NCBI GenBank assembly: GCA_964642175.1
Contig: CAZXOK010000001.1
Location: 124,001-188,000, forward strand
DNA from: JANQGG01 sp964642175
Lineage (GTDB): Bacteria; Bacteroidota; Chlorobiia; Chlorobiales; Chloroherpetonaceae
Direction of reading: 5' to 3'
DNA length: 64,000 nucleotides
Below the pieces are notes generated by a model that saw only the letters and a list, made by a program, of their open reading frames with translations, searched no databases and had not been told where the DNA came from. The translations under genes and the position numbers were made by a program. Positions within the stretch are counted from its first letter, which is position 1. Each line of letters begins with the position of its first letter. Shown here piece by piece: positions 27,081 through 34,116 of the stretch.

Positions 27081-28430
27081 TTATGGCACAGCCATTGTTA
27101 AAAGACCATCGGATTTAAACATGACCAGGTGATGCATGGCCTCTTCATCCTGAAGTAATAGCTCCAGGTCCTGATCTGCGCCAAGTTCATGTAAGATCAA
27201 GCCGGCTGAAATCAGTCGGGTTTGGATGCAAAAATCGGTGTATATCCCGGTTTGATTATCGTGGTAATTCATAACATGGCAGCCACCCGCGCAGTGCCAG
27301 CGGGCAAAGCAGTATTGGCACCTGTTTTTTTGGTGAGCAATACCCCGGATGTTTTTCATAGCAACGGGATCAATGACCAGTTCACCCGAACCGGAGACAT
27401 AACCCAGCTTAAGATCAAGCTGTTTAGACAGCCATTCTTCTTCCAATAAATAGCAGGCATTTACAATGCCATCCGGGGTGAGGATCAGGGCATCGCGGCC
27501 GACCGGGCATGAACTGTGCTGGATTTTTTCCACCATTGCCCCTGAATAGATGGCCTTGATCCCTAAACGCGAGGCCGCCAAAAAAGCTTTCATGAAGTTT
27601 TTGGCAAACACATGCGGTTCAGGCGGCTTTAACCCGGCCTTAAGGCTTTCGGCAGTTTCTTTTAAGGGCTCGAAGTTAATGATGGTGGGATGAAAATGCC
27701 GGCTGAACCACTTGGTGATCTCCTCCAGGTGCGGGGCATTTTTCTGGGTTACGCACACCCGAAAACTGAGCTCGCAATTAGCCTGGCTTAAATAGGAGGC
27801 ATTGCGTGCCACAACCCCGTAGCTTCCCTTGTTCTGTATTGTAGGCCGATGCTTATTGTGAAACTCTTCAGGCCCATCGAACGACAAGACCACCGAATGA
27901 ATATAATCCCCTACAAACCGGCATCGTGTCTCATCAAAAAAACCGTTGGTGTCGGCTTCGAAGTGTGCCATAAGTCCGTATTTTGAAGCCAGAGCAAGGG
28001 CTTTGTGCACCACAACATCAACCACATCGGGCGCCCAGAAGGGTTCGCCGCCAAAAAAATGAATATCAAGTCTGTCTCTGCCCGATCTGGAAACATGTTC
28101 GGCCATCCACTCTACGGCCGAACCGGCCAGTGAAAGATCCATATGTGCATTGGGCGATGAATCCGAATGAAATCCACAATAGACACAATTCAGGTTGCAG
28201 GCTCTTGTGGGGATGATGCCTAAAAATTCAGGATTTAACGGGCCGTTTAAAGGTGGCTGGTTAGCCGGAGTGTGTTGAAGCGTTTGAGATAAGTTCTCGG
28301 TCTCGGGAGTTGAGAACCGTTGCCTCTTTAGTTCTCTTAAGGTTTGTGCGTTCACTAACGCCGAGAGACCATGCAGGGGTGCATGGAGCAGCCATTTCTT
28401 CAAGACGGGCAGTGCGTAAATAAAATCCAT
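27081..28430 (-). CDS. Radical SAM/SPASM maturase-like protein (paralogue D)
   Basis: The 449-residue enzyme has C78-xxx-C82-xx-C85 (RACNLNCVYCG), followed by FFGGEP and a C-terminal SPASM set ending CQYCFARWHCAGGCH. It shares the motif Y-S-G-x-M/R, about 25 residues before T-P-D-G, with two other enzymes in the operon, so the three are related. The first 70 residues are hydrophobic or helical and probably not a recognition domain. SPASM enzymes mature peptides through thioether, C-C or epimerised links. The specific product is unknown. Confidence 0.85.
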   Translation of the reverse strand: MDFIYALPVLKKWLLHAPLHGLSALVNAQTLRELKRQRFSTPETENLSQTLQHTPANQPPLNGPLNPEFLGIIPTRACNLNCVYCGFHSDSSPNAHMDLSLAGSAVEWMAEHVSRSGRDRLDIHFFGGEPFWAPDVVDVVVHKALALASKYGLMAHFEADTNGFFDETRCRFVGDYIHSVVLSFDGPEEFHNKHRPTIQNKGSYGVVARNASYLSQANCELSFRVCVTQKNAPHLEEITKWFSRHFHPTIINFEPLKETAESLKAGLKPPEPHVFAKNFMKAFLAASRLGIKAIYSGAMVEKIQHSSCPVGRDALILTPDGIVNACYLLEEEWLSKQLDLKLGYVSGSGELVIDPVAMKNIRGIAHQKNRCQYCFARWHCAGGCHVMNYHDNQTGIYTDFCIQTRLISAGLILHELGADQDLELLLQDEEAMHHLVMFKSDGLLTMAVP

Positions 28431-28497
28431 ACCATTACATCAAAATAAGTTCAACCAGCCTCTCATAACAATTATTGCCTGACACAAAACAACTGGT

Positions 28498-28977
28498 TTA
28501 ACCGATTGGATTGGAAGGCAGACATATTCGTTTATCAACCAGTGATAAAAACATGTTCTTAACGAACGGAAACGCCTGAGCCGACTGCCAGTTCATTTCC
28601 CGGCTAAGCTCGCTGCTGATTTCCTCTATACTGAGCCTGCTTTTAAATCTCTCAAAGACAAACATATTTTCCGGTTTGTGAGCAAACAGCAAGATCTTTT
28701 GGTCTGAGCTGTTGAGCCTGGCGTAGATATTCCCATTTTCAGATATGGTTTCTACCCCGGAGAGATTCACCGGTTTGATTAAGGCGATGCGCTCGTCGGG
28801 AAGCAGCCACAGATCAGACAGGCAAAAGTTACCACCTGATTCAGGTTGTCCGGCTCTCTTAACTGCGTTGCCGATGGGTGAGCGAGATATGTTATTTTCA
28901 AATGCCGAGACCGCTTCTTTAACCAGCGATTTAAAGAATCCACGTCGGTTTTGAGCATGTGTGTTATGTTTAAACAT
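28498..28977 (-). CDS. Small protein with twin-Arg-like motif and probable PqqD-like (RRE) fold
   Basis: I start at the ATG at 28977 because GGAGGAG stands 4 nt upstream, and an upstream TTG would lie inside that site. The product is 159 residues. An early NRRGFFKSL motif resembles the precursor protein's SRRDFLKGL, but no hydrophobic h-region follows, so export is unlikely. The C-terminal 65 residues (VFERFKSRLSIEEISSELSRE then a VDKRIC turn) look like a PqqD/RRE fold. It could be a partner or decoy leader for the maturases. Function is unproven. Confidence 0.6.
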   Translation of the reverse strand: MFKHNTHAQNRRGFFKSLVKEAVSAFENNISRSPIGNAVKRAGQPESGGNFCLSDLWLLPDERIALIKPVNLSGVETISENGNIYARLNSSDQKILLFAHKPENMFVFERFKSRLSIEEISSELSREMNWQSAQAFPFVKNMFLSLVDKRICLPSNPIG

Positions 28978-29000
28978 CTTCTCCTCCAAACAGGTTTGGT

Positions 29001-30326
29001 TCAGCTGTTGATAGCTTCAATAAGCTGATCTTTGGTAAGCTCCCGATTGATATAGCATCTATCGGGCAATGCGGCAGTATCAGTTATTTGCTCACTGTGC
29101 AGGGACTTAACTGCACAATCTCCCGCACAATGCCATTTGCAAAAACACTTATCGCAAAAGCTTTTATTGGTGACCGATAACTCAAAAAGTTTATCTCGCT
29201 TCACGTGATCAATATCAATCTTTTTTGATTCCGGGTTGAACCGGCCATAAAAAAAAGTCTCCGAGAACGGATCAGCTGTGCTCAGGACTTCGTAACAACT
29301 GGTGATCCATCCTTCGGGTGTAACGGCACAGGAGTTACCGGCAGCTTGGCAAAAGGCATGTGTGAGCGCGTTGAGTCTTGCGCCTGAGTACATCAGGTCG
29401 ATGCCATTTTCATGAGCAATTTTCCGTGCTTTTCTGAATGCCTCTACAAAAGTAACGGCGTCGGGTGCTTTAAGCTCAAGTTTTTCGGCACGCCCGCGCG
29501 GGTACATAGGTTCGAACTTAATTTTTCTGATCTTGTACCGCCCTGAAAAAAACCGGATGATCTCTTCCAAATGAAAAACGCTTTCCGACGTGATGGTAGA
29601 GCGGATGGCATAAGGGTAGTTGGCCCGATCAAAGGCGTTTAGTGTTTCGTCGACCGTCGGAAAAGAAGGCCTGCCATCTGGAAAGGGGCGTTGGTTGTTC
29701 TGGATGCTCTCCGTGCCATCGATGGATAGGGTGGCATGATTTATATTACGGATAAACCATTCCCGTTGAGTGGCATCAAGAATACCATTGGACCCGGCTG
29801 ATGTAAAAAGATCCAGGTTATGTTTGCTGCAGAGAACATCCAGGTACTCCTTGGTTTGTACAAACAGATCCCATGCAGCACTGATATCGCCACCGCCATG
29901 AAAATTTACAACCAGTTTTTTGGTGTTTTTTTCAATCGCATTTAGGGCCACCTGATCCAGTATAGATGTAATCATGTCCCAGGGCATTTGCGTGCGGTTA
30001 TGCCCGCCTTCGGCATAGCAGTATTTGCATCTGAGGTTGCAGTTATTGGTCAGAAAAAGCGACACGCTGACAGGTTTAAACTCAGGATGTGTTTTCTGGC
30101 AGTCCTTTTGAGCTATGGCATGTTCAGCCTCGAATAGCTTGTTGATGAGCGTTTTATCGCAGTCTAATTCTTCCAGCGCCTGTTTCTCGCCTAACCGCGC
30201 TTTGAAAAGCAGGTTTACAAACGCGGGATTTGTTAAAAACGCAATTCCCAGAAACGGCTGATAGAGGATAAACTTGCCATTGTGCGGGATGCAGAACAAA
30301 TTTTTAAATAAAGATGAATCACTCAT
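29001..30326 (-). CDS. Radical SAM/SPASM maturase-like protein (paralogue C)
   Basis: The 441-residue enzyme has an N-terminal region (about 1-85) with the pattern G-x-F-I-L-Y-x-P, typical of built-in leader-recognition modules. The radical SAM core follows at C96-xxx-C100-xx-C103 (NNCNLRCKYCYAEGG), with FHGGGD in place of GGEP. A SPASM end is present (CDKCFCKWHCAGDC). It shares the YSGARLN segment with paralogue B. It sits 19 nt after the predicted barrel gene. Family comparison supports peptide maturation, but target and chemistry are inferred. Confidence 0.87.
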   Translation of the reverse strand: MSDSSLFKNLFCIPHNGKFILYQPFLGIAFLTNPAFVNLLFKARLGEKQALEELDCDKTLINKLFEAEHAIAQKDCQKTHPEFKPVSVSLFLTNNCNLRCKYCYAEGGHNRTQMPWDMITSILDQVALNAIEKNTKKLVVNFHGGGDISAAWDLFVQTKEYLDVLCSKHNLDLFTSAGSNGILDATQREWFIRNINHATLSIDGTESIQNNQRPFPDGRPSFPTVDETLNAFDRANYPYAIRSTITSESVFHLEEIIRFFSGRYKIRKIKFEPMYPRGRAEKLELKAPDAVTFVEAFRKARKIAHENGIDLMYSGARLNALTHAFCQAAGNSCAVTPEGWITSCYEVLSTADPFSETFFYGRFNPESKKIDIDHVKRDKLFELSVTNKSFCDKCFCKWHCAGDCAVKSLHSEQITDTAALPDRCYINRELTKDQLIEAINS

Positions 30327-30345
30327 AGCTCATAACCTCTTTGCA

Positions 30346-30891
30346 TCAATTATCGTCGCCTAATGAAAATCCGATATTAACCTGCATTTGAATTCCCCAG
30401 CTCTGATCCAGAGTGTTGCTGGTAACCAGATAGGGTTTAAACTTGGGTTGCAAAAAAAACTGACCCAGAGCAAGATGAGCTCCAAGACCAAGTGACCAGA
30501 AATACTGAATATCCGATCCTTCGGTATTTTCAAATTTCATTTTATTTACATCAAACCCTAAGAAATAAAACAACAGACCGTAGAAGGTGTAAAACCGAAA
30601 TTCGGTATAATACGGCGTGAAAAATTCAGCTTTGGCAACACTTTGTTTTACATGATTATTATGAGTGCTGGCGCTCAGGCCATAGAAAATCCAACAAAAA
30701 TTATTTTCTTTGAGCCCGACTTCAAAGCTATAACCGTTACCATAATCAAACCTGTTACCGGCTTGGCCTTCACCAATAAAGGTATTTCGGTTAAAACCCC
30801 CGGTAAAAATCAAGTTGTCTCCAGAGTATGCATCGGTTGATGTAAAGATCAATGTTAAAATGATTCCTGCAGCAAGAAGTAATCGTTTCAT
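30346..30891 (-). CDS. Predicted small outer-membrane beta-barrel protein
   Basis: The 181-residue product begins with a signal peptide (residues 1-22, cleavage near DAYSG). Alternating aromatic and hydrophobic strands follow (FRFYTFYGLLFYFLG, then GLGAHLALGQFFLQPKF), ending in a strand of QMQVNIGFSL. This pattern suggests an eight-stranded or similar barrel of the OmpA-like size class. A good AGGAG site precedes the start. Co-location with the Cys-rich protein suggests it could help surface placement or sense the product, which is inference only. Confidence 0.6.
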   Translation of the reverse strand: MKRLLLAAGIILTLIFTSTDAYSGDNLIFTGGFNRNTFIGEGQAGNRFDYGNGYSFEVGLKENNFCWIFYGLSASTHNNHVKQSVAKAEFFTPYYTEFRFYTFYGLLFYFLGFDVNKMKFENTEGSDIQYFWSLGLGAHLALGQFFLQPKFKPYLVTSNTLDQSWGIQMQVNIGFSLGDDN

Positions 30892-30971
30892 ATCGTTCTC
30901 CTATTCAGGTTTTCATAGAGTATAAAAGAGTATAAAACAGCTATGCATTTGATGCGTTACTCCATAAATGC

Positions 30972-31436
30972 TTAACAGGGATACCAGTAGTGGTAACCAC
31001 CGCCCCCGCCGCCACCTCCTCCGGTAGAGACGGTATCGCACGTGCACACAGTATTACAGGTACACACTGTGTTGCAGGTGCACACCGTACCATCATATTG
31101 TGAGCCCCATTCAGCGCCCCGCCTGCTTTTTTCGTCATCACCTTCCGTATCGCAGGCACAAACCACATGGCAGGAGCATTGTTCACCGGTTGTGTTGATG
31201 GAGAAGTCCGATCCTTCGCAACCGCTGATGGCACTAGCAAAGGCCGATAATCCAATTGATCCTGAGAGGCCTTTCAGAAAATCGCGGCGGCTGTTAGGAT
31301 TATTATCACCCCGTTTAACAATCTTGAAAATTTCGGGCTTTTCGTCCTGTTTTCCTTCACCAACCGGCTTGATCTGATGATCGGGTGGCGTGTCTTTGGG
31401 GTGATCTTTGCGCTCTTTTCTTTTTTTATTTCTCAT
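30972..31436 (-). CDS. Tat-signal Cys-rich lipoprotein, candidate peptide precursor
   Basis: The 154-residue protein has a charged Lys/Asp/Pro-rich N-terminus (1-48), then a twin-arginine motif (R50-R51, SRRDFLKGL), a hydrophobic stretch and a lipobox (I-S-G-C, C73). The mature part has two Cys clusters: C87/C89/C93/C95 and a repeat TVCTCN-TVCTCN-TVCTCD (C119 to C133). Then come nine Gly (139-147) and the tail YHYWYPC. The total is 12 Cys. An AAGGAG site precedes the ATG by 6 nt. Its location among radical SAM genes makes it the likely substrate. A metal-binding lipoprotein is the main alternative. Confidence 0.82.
   Translation of the reverse strand: MRNKKRKERKDHPKDTPPDHQIKPVGEGKQDEKPEIFKIVKRGDNNPNSRRDFLKGLSGSIGLSAFASAISGCEGSDFSINTTGEQCSCHVVCACDTEGDDEKSRRGAEWGSQYDGTVCTCNTVCTCNTVCTCDTVSTGGGGGGGGGYHYWYPC
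31024..31095 (-). repeat. 18-nt coding repeat (Cys-x-Cys units)
   Basis: Four 18-nt units can be laid end to end at 31024, 31042, 31060 and 31078. The middle two are near copies (GTGCACACAGTATTACAG / GTACACACTGTGTTGCAG) and the outer two are diverged. Each encodes a hexapeptide related to T-V-C-T-C-N/D. Synonymous differences show that it is an older repeat, not an assembly artefact. Confidence 0.8.
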
Positions 31437-31451
31437 ACGGTTCTCCTTGGT

Positions 31452-32807
31452 CTATAAAAAATCCTGTTCTGAATACAACTCGCGGGTGTGGAGTTGGGTG
31501 ATAGTGACATTCTCAAAAAAGTCGTCTATTGGATGTAGGCTTTCCTGATCAATATTGATATGGGCTGATTCAAGGATGTTAAAAAGCCCGATCCATTTTT
31601 CAATTGTGCAATCAATCTTATCTGAAACCCGGAAGTCTGTTTCAATTGGGCATGATTTCGGGCATCCTTTAGAGCAATGAAAAAAATTGAAACAAGCTTT
31701 GCATTGAACATGATGCACAGACAGTTGCTGAAAGATGGTTTTGAGCTTCTCTTGATCAATAATGAAGTTTTTCTTTATCGGATCGTACCATCCATAGATA
31801 AATCCCTGGTTTTGGTTTGCCTGGTTTTCAGTGGCTAAAAAACAAGAGGTTGCATAACCATCGGGTGTGATGGAGAGGTTGTGTTGATAGACCAGGCAAT
31901 GCTTATCATGAAATTCATTCAAGCGGCTACCGGCGTACAATAGGTTCATATTTAAGGATTCAGCCTCTTTTTTAGCCGCGATGTATTGTTTTACAAAGGT
32001 TTTGGCATCGGGTATAACAGCCTGATGGATCGTTTTTTTGGGGGTCTGAAAAACCGGGTAAAGATCAACGGCTTGAATACCAAATTCTGAAAAGTAGTGC
32101 AGGATATCATGCAAGTATTTTACTGAATCAGTGGTAACGGTTGTGCGAATGATCAGTTCAACAAGTTTATTTTTGGGATCCTGGCAACTCTTTGCCGTGT
32201 TTTCAACGAGTTGGCTTATTGGCTTACCATTATGCAATTTGCGATACTTGTTATGCAACCAGGGCGGGTCATCCCACGAAAGCCTGATGCCATGAAACGT
32301 TTGTGCTGCCCAAGTAGCCACATCTCCGGTTATAGCCCCATTGGTTGTGCAAAATGCAAGAAATCGCAAAGAATACTTTTTAGCCACCTCCCGGCATATC
32401 TCCAGGCATTTCCGTATCAGCTTAGGATGTGACAAGGGTTCGTTGCCTCCATGAAAACCCAGCACAAAGGGCTTGTTTTGTTTTTGACAGTTTTTTGCTA
32501 CCAATTCGGCTGCTCTTGAGACGGCAGTTGGATTTAACGTGATTGCTGAACCGTCCTTACCCGGCTGCGCATAACAATAAGAGCAGGAGAGGTTACAGGA
32601 GTTGCTGGTAAAAAGAGTCAGGCATGTAGGAAAGAAAAGGTCTTCTATGGTATTTTCGCCAGGGCTAAGCTGCTTTAAAAAGATATGCTTGTTATGGCCA
32701 CAGAGTTTTGTAGTGCTTGAATCAATGGTGTTTTGAATGATGCCGTTGAAAGGATCGTAAATAAGATAATGGCCTTTCCAGGCTATGTGAAAAAGTGATT
32801 GGTTCAT
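31452..32807 (-). CDS. Radical SAM/SPASM maturase-like protein (paralogue B)
   Basis: The 451-residue enzyme starts with an N-terminal module similar to that of paralogue C (GHYLIYDPFNG). The radical SAM motif is C71-xxx-C75-xx-C78 (NSCNLSCSYCYA), then FHGGNEP and the conserved LLYAGSRLN segment. The SPASM region is CKACFNFFHCSKGCPKSC. Of the enzymes here it is the one next to the Cys-rich gene, 15 nt upstream, making it the best candidate maturase. Its start overlaps the stop of the short radical SAM gene by 4 nt. Confidence 0.87.
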   Translation of the reverse strand: MNQSLFHIAWKGHYLIYDPFNGIIQNTIDSSTTKLCGHNKHIFLKQLSPGENTIEDLFFPTCLTLFTSNSCNLSCSYCYAQPGKDGSAITLNPTAVSRAAELVAKNCQKQNKPFVLGFHGGNEPLSHPKLIRKCLEICREVAKKYSLRFLAFCTTNGAITGDVATWAAQTFHGIRLSWDDPPWLHNKYRKLHNGKPISQLVENTAKSCQDPKNKLVELIIRTTVTTDSVKYLHDILHYFSEFGIQAVDLYPVFQTPKKTIHQAVIPDAKTFVKQYIAAKKEAESLNMNLLYAGSRLNEFHDKHCLVYQHNLSITPDGYATSCFLATENQANQNQGFIYGWYDPIKKNFIIDQEKLKTIFQQLSVHHVQCKACFNFFHCSKGCPKSCPIETDFRVSDKIDCTIEKWIGLFNILESAHINIDQESLHPIDDFFENVTITQLHTRELYSEQDFL

Positions 32808-33856
32808 AGCTGACCCCTTTTCTCCGTTAATACCTCAACTTGAAAAAGTATGCGCTTATCTCTAATACTGAGCGGTGGGATAAACGATAGTTTGGCAACA
32901 TGATGTGTCTTTTGATTCAGGTGGTAGTCCAATTCATCGGGGTCAAAAAAATGATTTTTTAATTGTTCGAATGGTATTGATTGGATCTGGGTCTCAAGAT
33001 CATCTGAAGAGATGTTCGTTGGACAGGCATAATAGGCTTCCAGGAAACCAGAGGGATTGAGTTGCTCAAACCGGCTTTTCAGTAGTTGACCCATTTTTAA
33101 TCGCCGCTGAAGCATCTGGGATTCCTTTTTTTGCAGCGAGCAATTATTAACCTGGATGTTCAAATCATTCTCCCGGCAAAAAACTATAACTCGATCTGTA
33201 TTTAACTTGCTGGCCTTATCAAAAGGCAGTTTCATGGTTTTATTTAATACAAATGTATCTGACGCGCCTGCGAATTTATCCTGCAGGTTTGGGGTGATAA
33301 TGTATTCATGGAGGTTCAGGTACAGCACACCCAAAGTGTCTAAATAAGGCAATACACCAATAAGCTTATTGTGGTCTTCGGGTATTGAAGGAATTTCAAC
33401 GGAAACATGTTTAAAAAGCCTAGTGGCTTTTTCTATGATTTTTAGGGTATGTGCATTGTTATAGCCGGTGGCAGCAATGTTAAAACGAAGTTCATTCAGT
33501 CCAGAGTCAGCCAGTTCTTGCAAGTTATCCTCTGTGGCATGAATCCCATTGGTGTAGGCCCAGAAGTAAAAATCAGGGAAGTGTTTTTTAAAAAAAGTGA
33601 GCCAGTTTCTGAGGCGGTCGAAAACCAAAAAGCAATCCCCGCCAGAAAAGCTGATACCGTTAAAATCGCTGTTTTGTATATAGGATTGAATAACCGAGGG
33701 ATCATCGCCAAAAGCACTGATAACCTTGTCCTGACCTTTAATAGGGGCAGGGCAAAAATAGCAATTGGCATCACAAAGGTAGGTGATGAAGATACATAAC
33801 CAACGACCTTCCTGACACGAGCAGCAGCCTTTTGAATAATTATCACGATAAACCAT
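32804..33856 (-). CDS. Short radical SAM protein with N-terminal Cys cluster
   Basis: The 350-residue protein has the motif C28-xxx-C32-xx-C35 (CDANCYFCP) and a SAM-binding SFSGGD. Four further cysteines precede the motif (C11, C12, C14, C21), possibly for an extra cluster. There is no clear SPASM domain, and the C-terminal 130 residues are not recognised. In the His-Xaa-Ser system a shorter partner (HxsC) accompanies a SPASM enzyme (HxsB), and this pair looks similar in layout. It is the first gene of the operon. Confidence 0.82.
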   Translation of the reverse strand: MVYRDNYSKGCCSCQEGRWLCIFITYLCDANCYFCPAPIKGQDKVISAFGDDPSVIQSYIQNSDFNGISFSGGDCFLVFDRLRNWLTFFKKHFPDFYFWAYTNGIHATEDNLQELADSGLNELRFNIAATGYNNAHTLKIIEKATRLFKHVSVEIPSIPEDHNKLIGVLPYLDTLGVLYLNLHEYIITPNLQDKFAGASDTFVLNKTMKLPFDKASKLNTDRVIVFCRENDLNIQVNNCSLQKKESQMLQRRLKMGQLLKSRFEQLNPSGFLEAYYACPTNISSDDLETQIQSIPFEQLKNHFFDPDELDYHLNQKTHHVAKLSFIPPLSIRDKRILFQVEVLTEKRGQL

Positions 33857-34116
33857 AAGCTCTCACAACTAAAACTGAGGTGAATGATTATGTTACAAAT
33901 ACACTTCGATTACAACATTTGTGTCCAATGTTCAATGTTGAATATAAATTGAGAGAACAAGTTGCAGGAATGTGTAACTGTGCGTGTTAATGTAGTGTGA
34001 GCTTTTTAATACAATCTGTGCTTTGCCCTTGAGCTAGAAACTAACGTAACCACAATAATATTCAAAACATAATCGCCAGGATCAATGCAGAGAAACACAT
34101 GGCTTTAACAGGGTAA
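33857..34116. promoter_or_regulatory. Promoter/operator region of the radical SAM operon
   Basis: This 260-nt spacer upstream of the operon holds a tandem CAATGTT-CAATGTT (33926-33939). It also has an inverted pair AACATT (33914-33919) / AATGTT (33927-33932) with a 7-nt gap. These could form an operator for an unlinked regulator. No regulator gene is in the operon. Confidence 0.4.

Noticed and set aside
31024..31095. Short tandem repeat as a CRISPR array
   Set aside because: The units are contiguous with no spacers and lie inside a coding frame. No cas genes are near.
30941..31255. Alternative ORF in another frame over the Cys-rich gene
   Set aside because: It lacks a signal, domain or ribosome site and has a different composition. 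The frame at 30972-31436 has an AAGGAG site, a Tat/lipobox signal and structured repeats.
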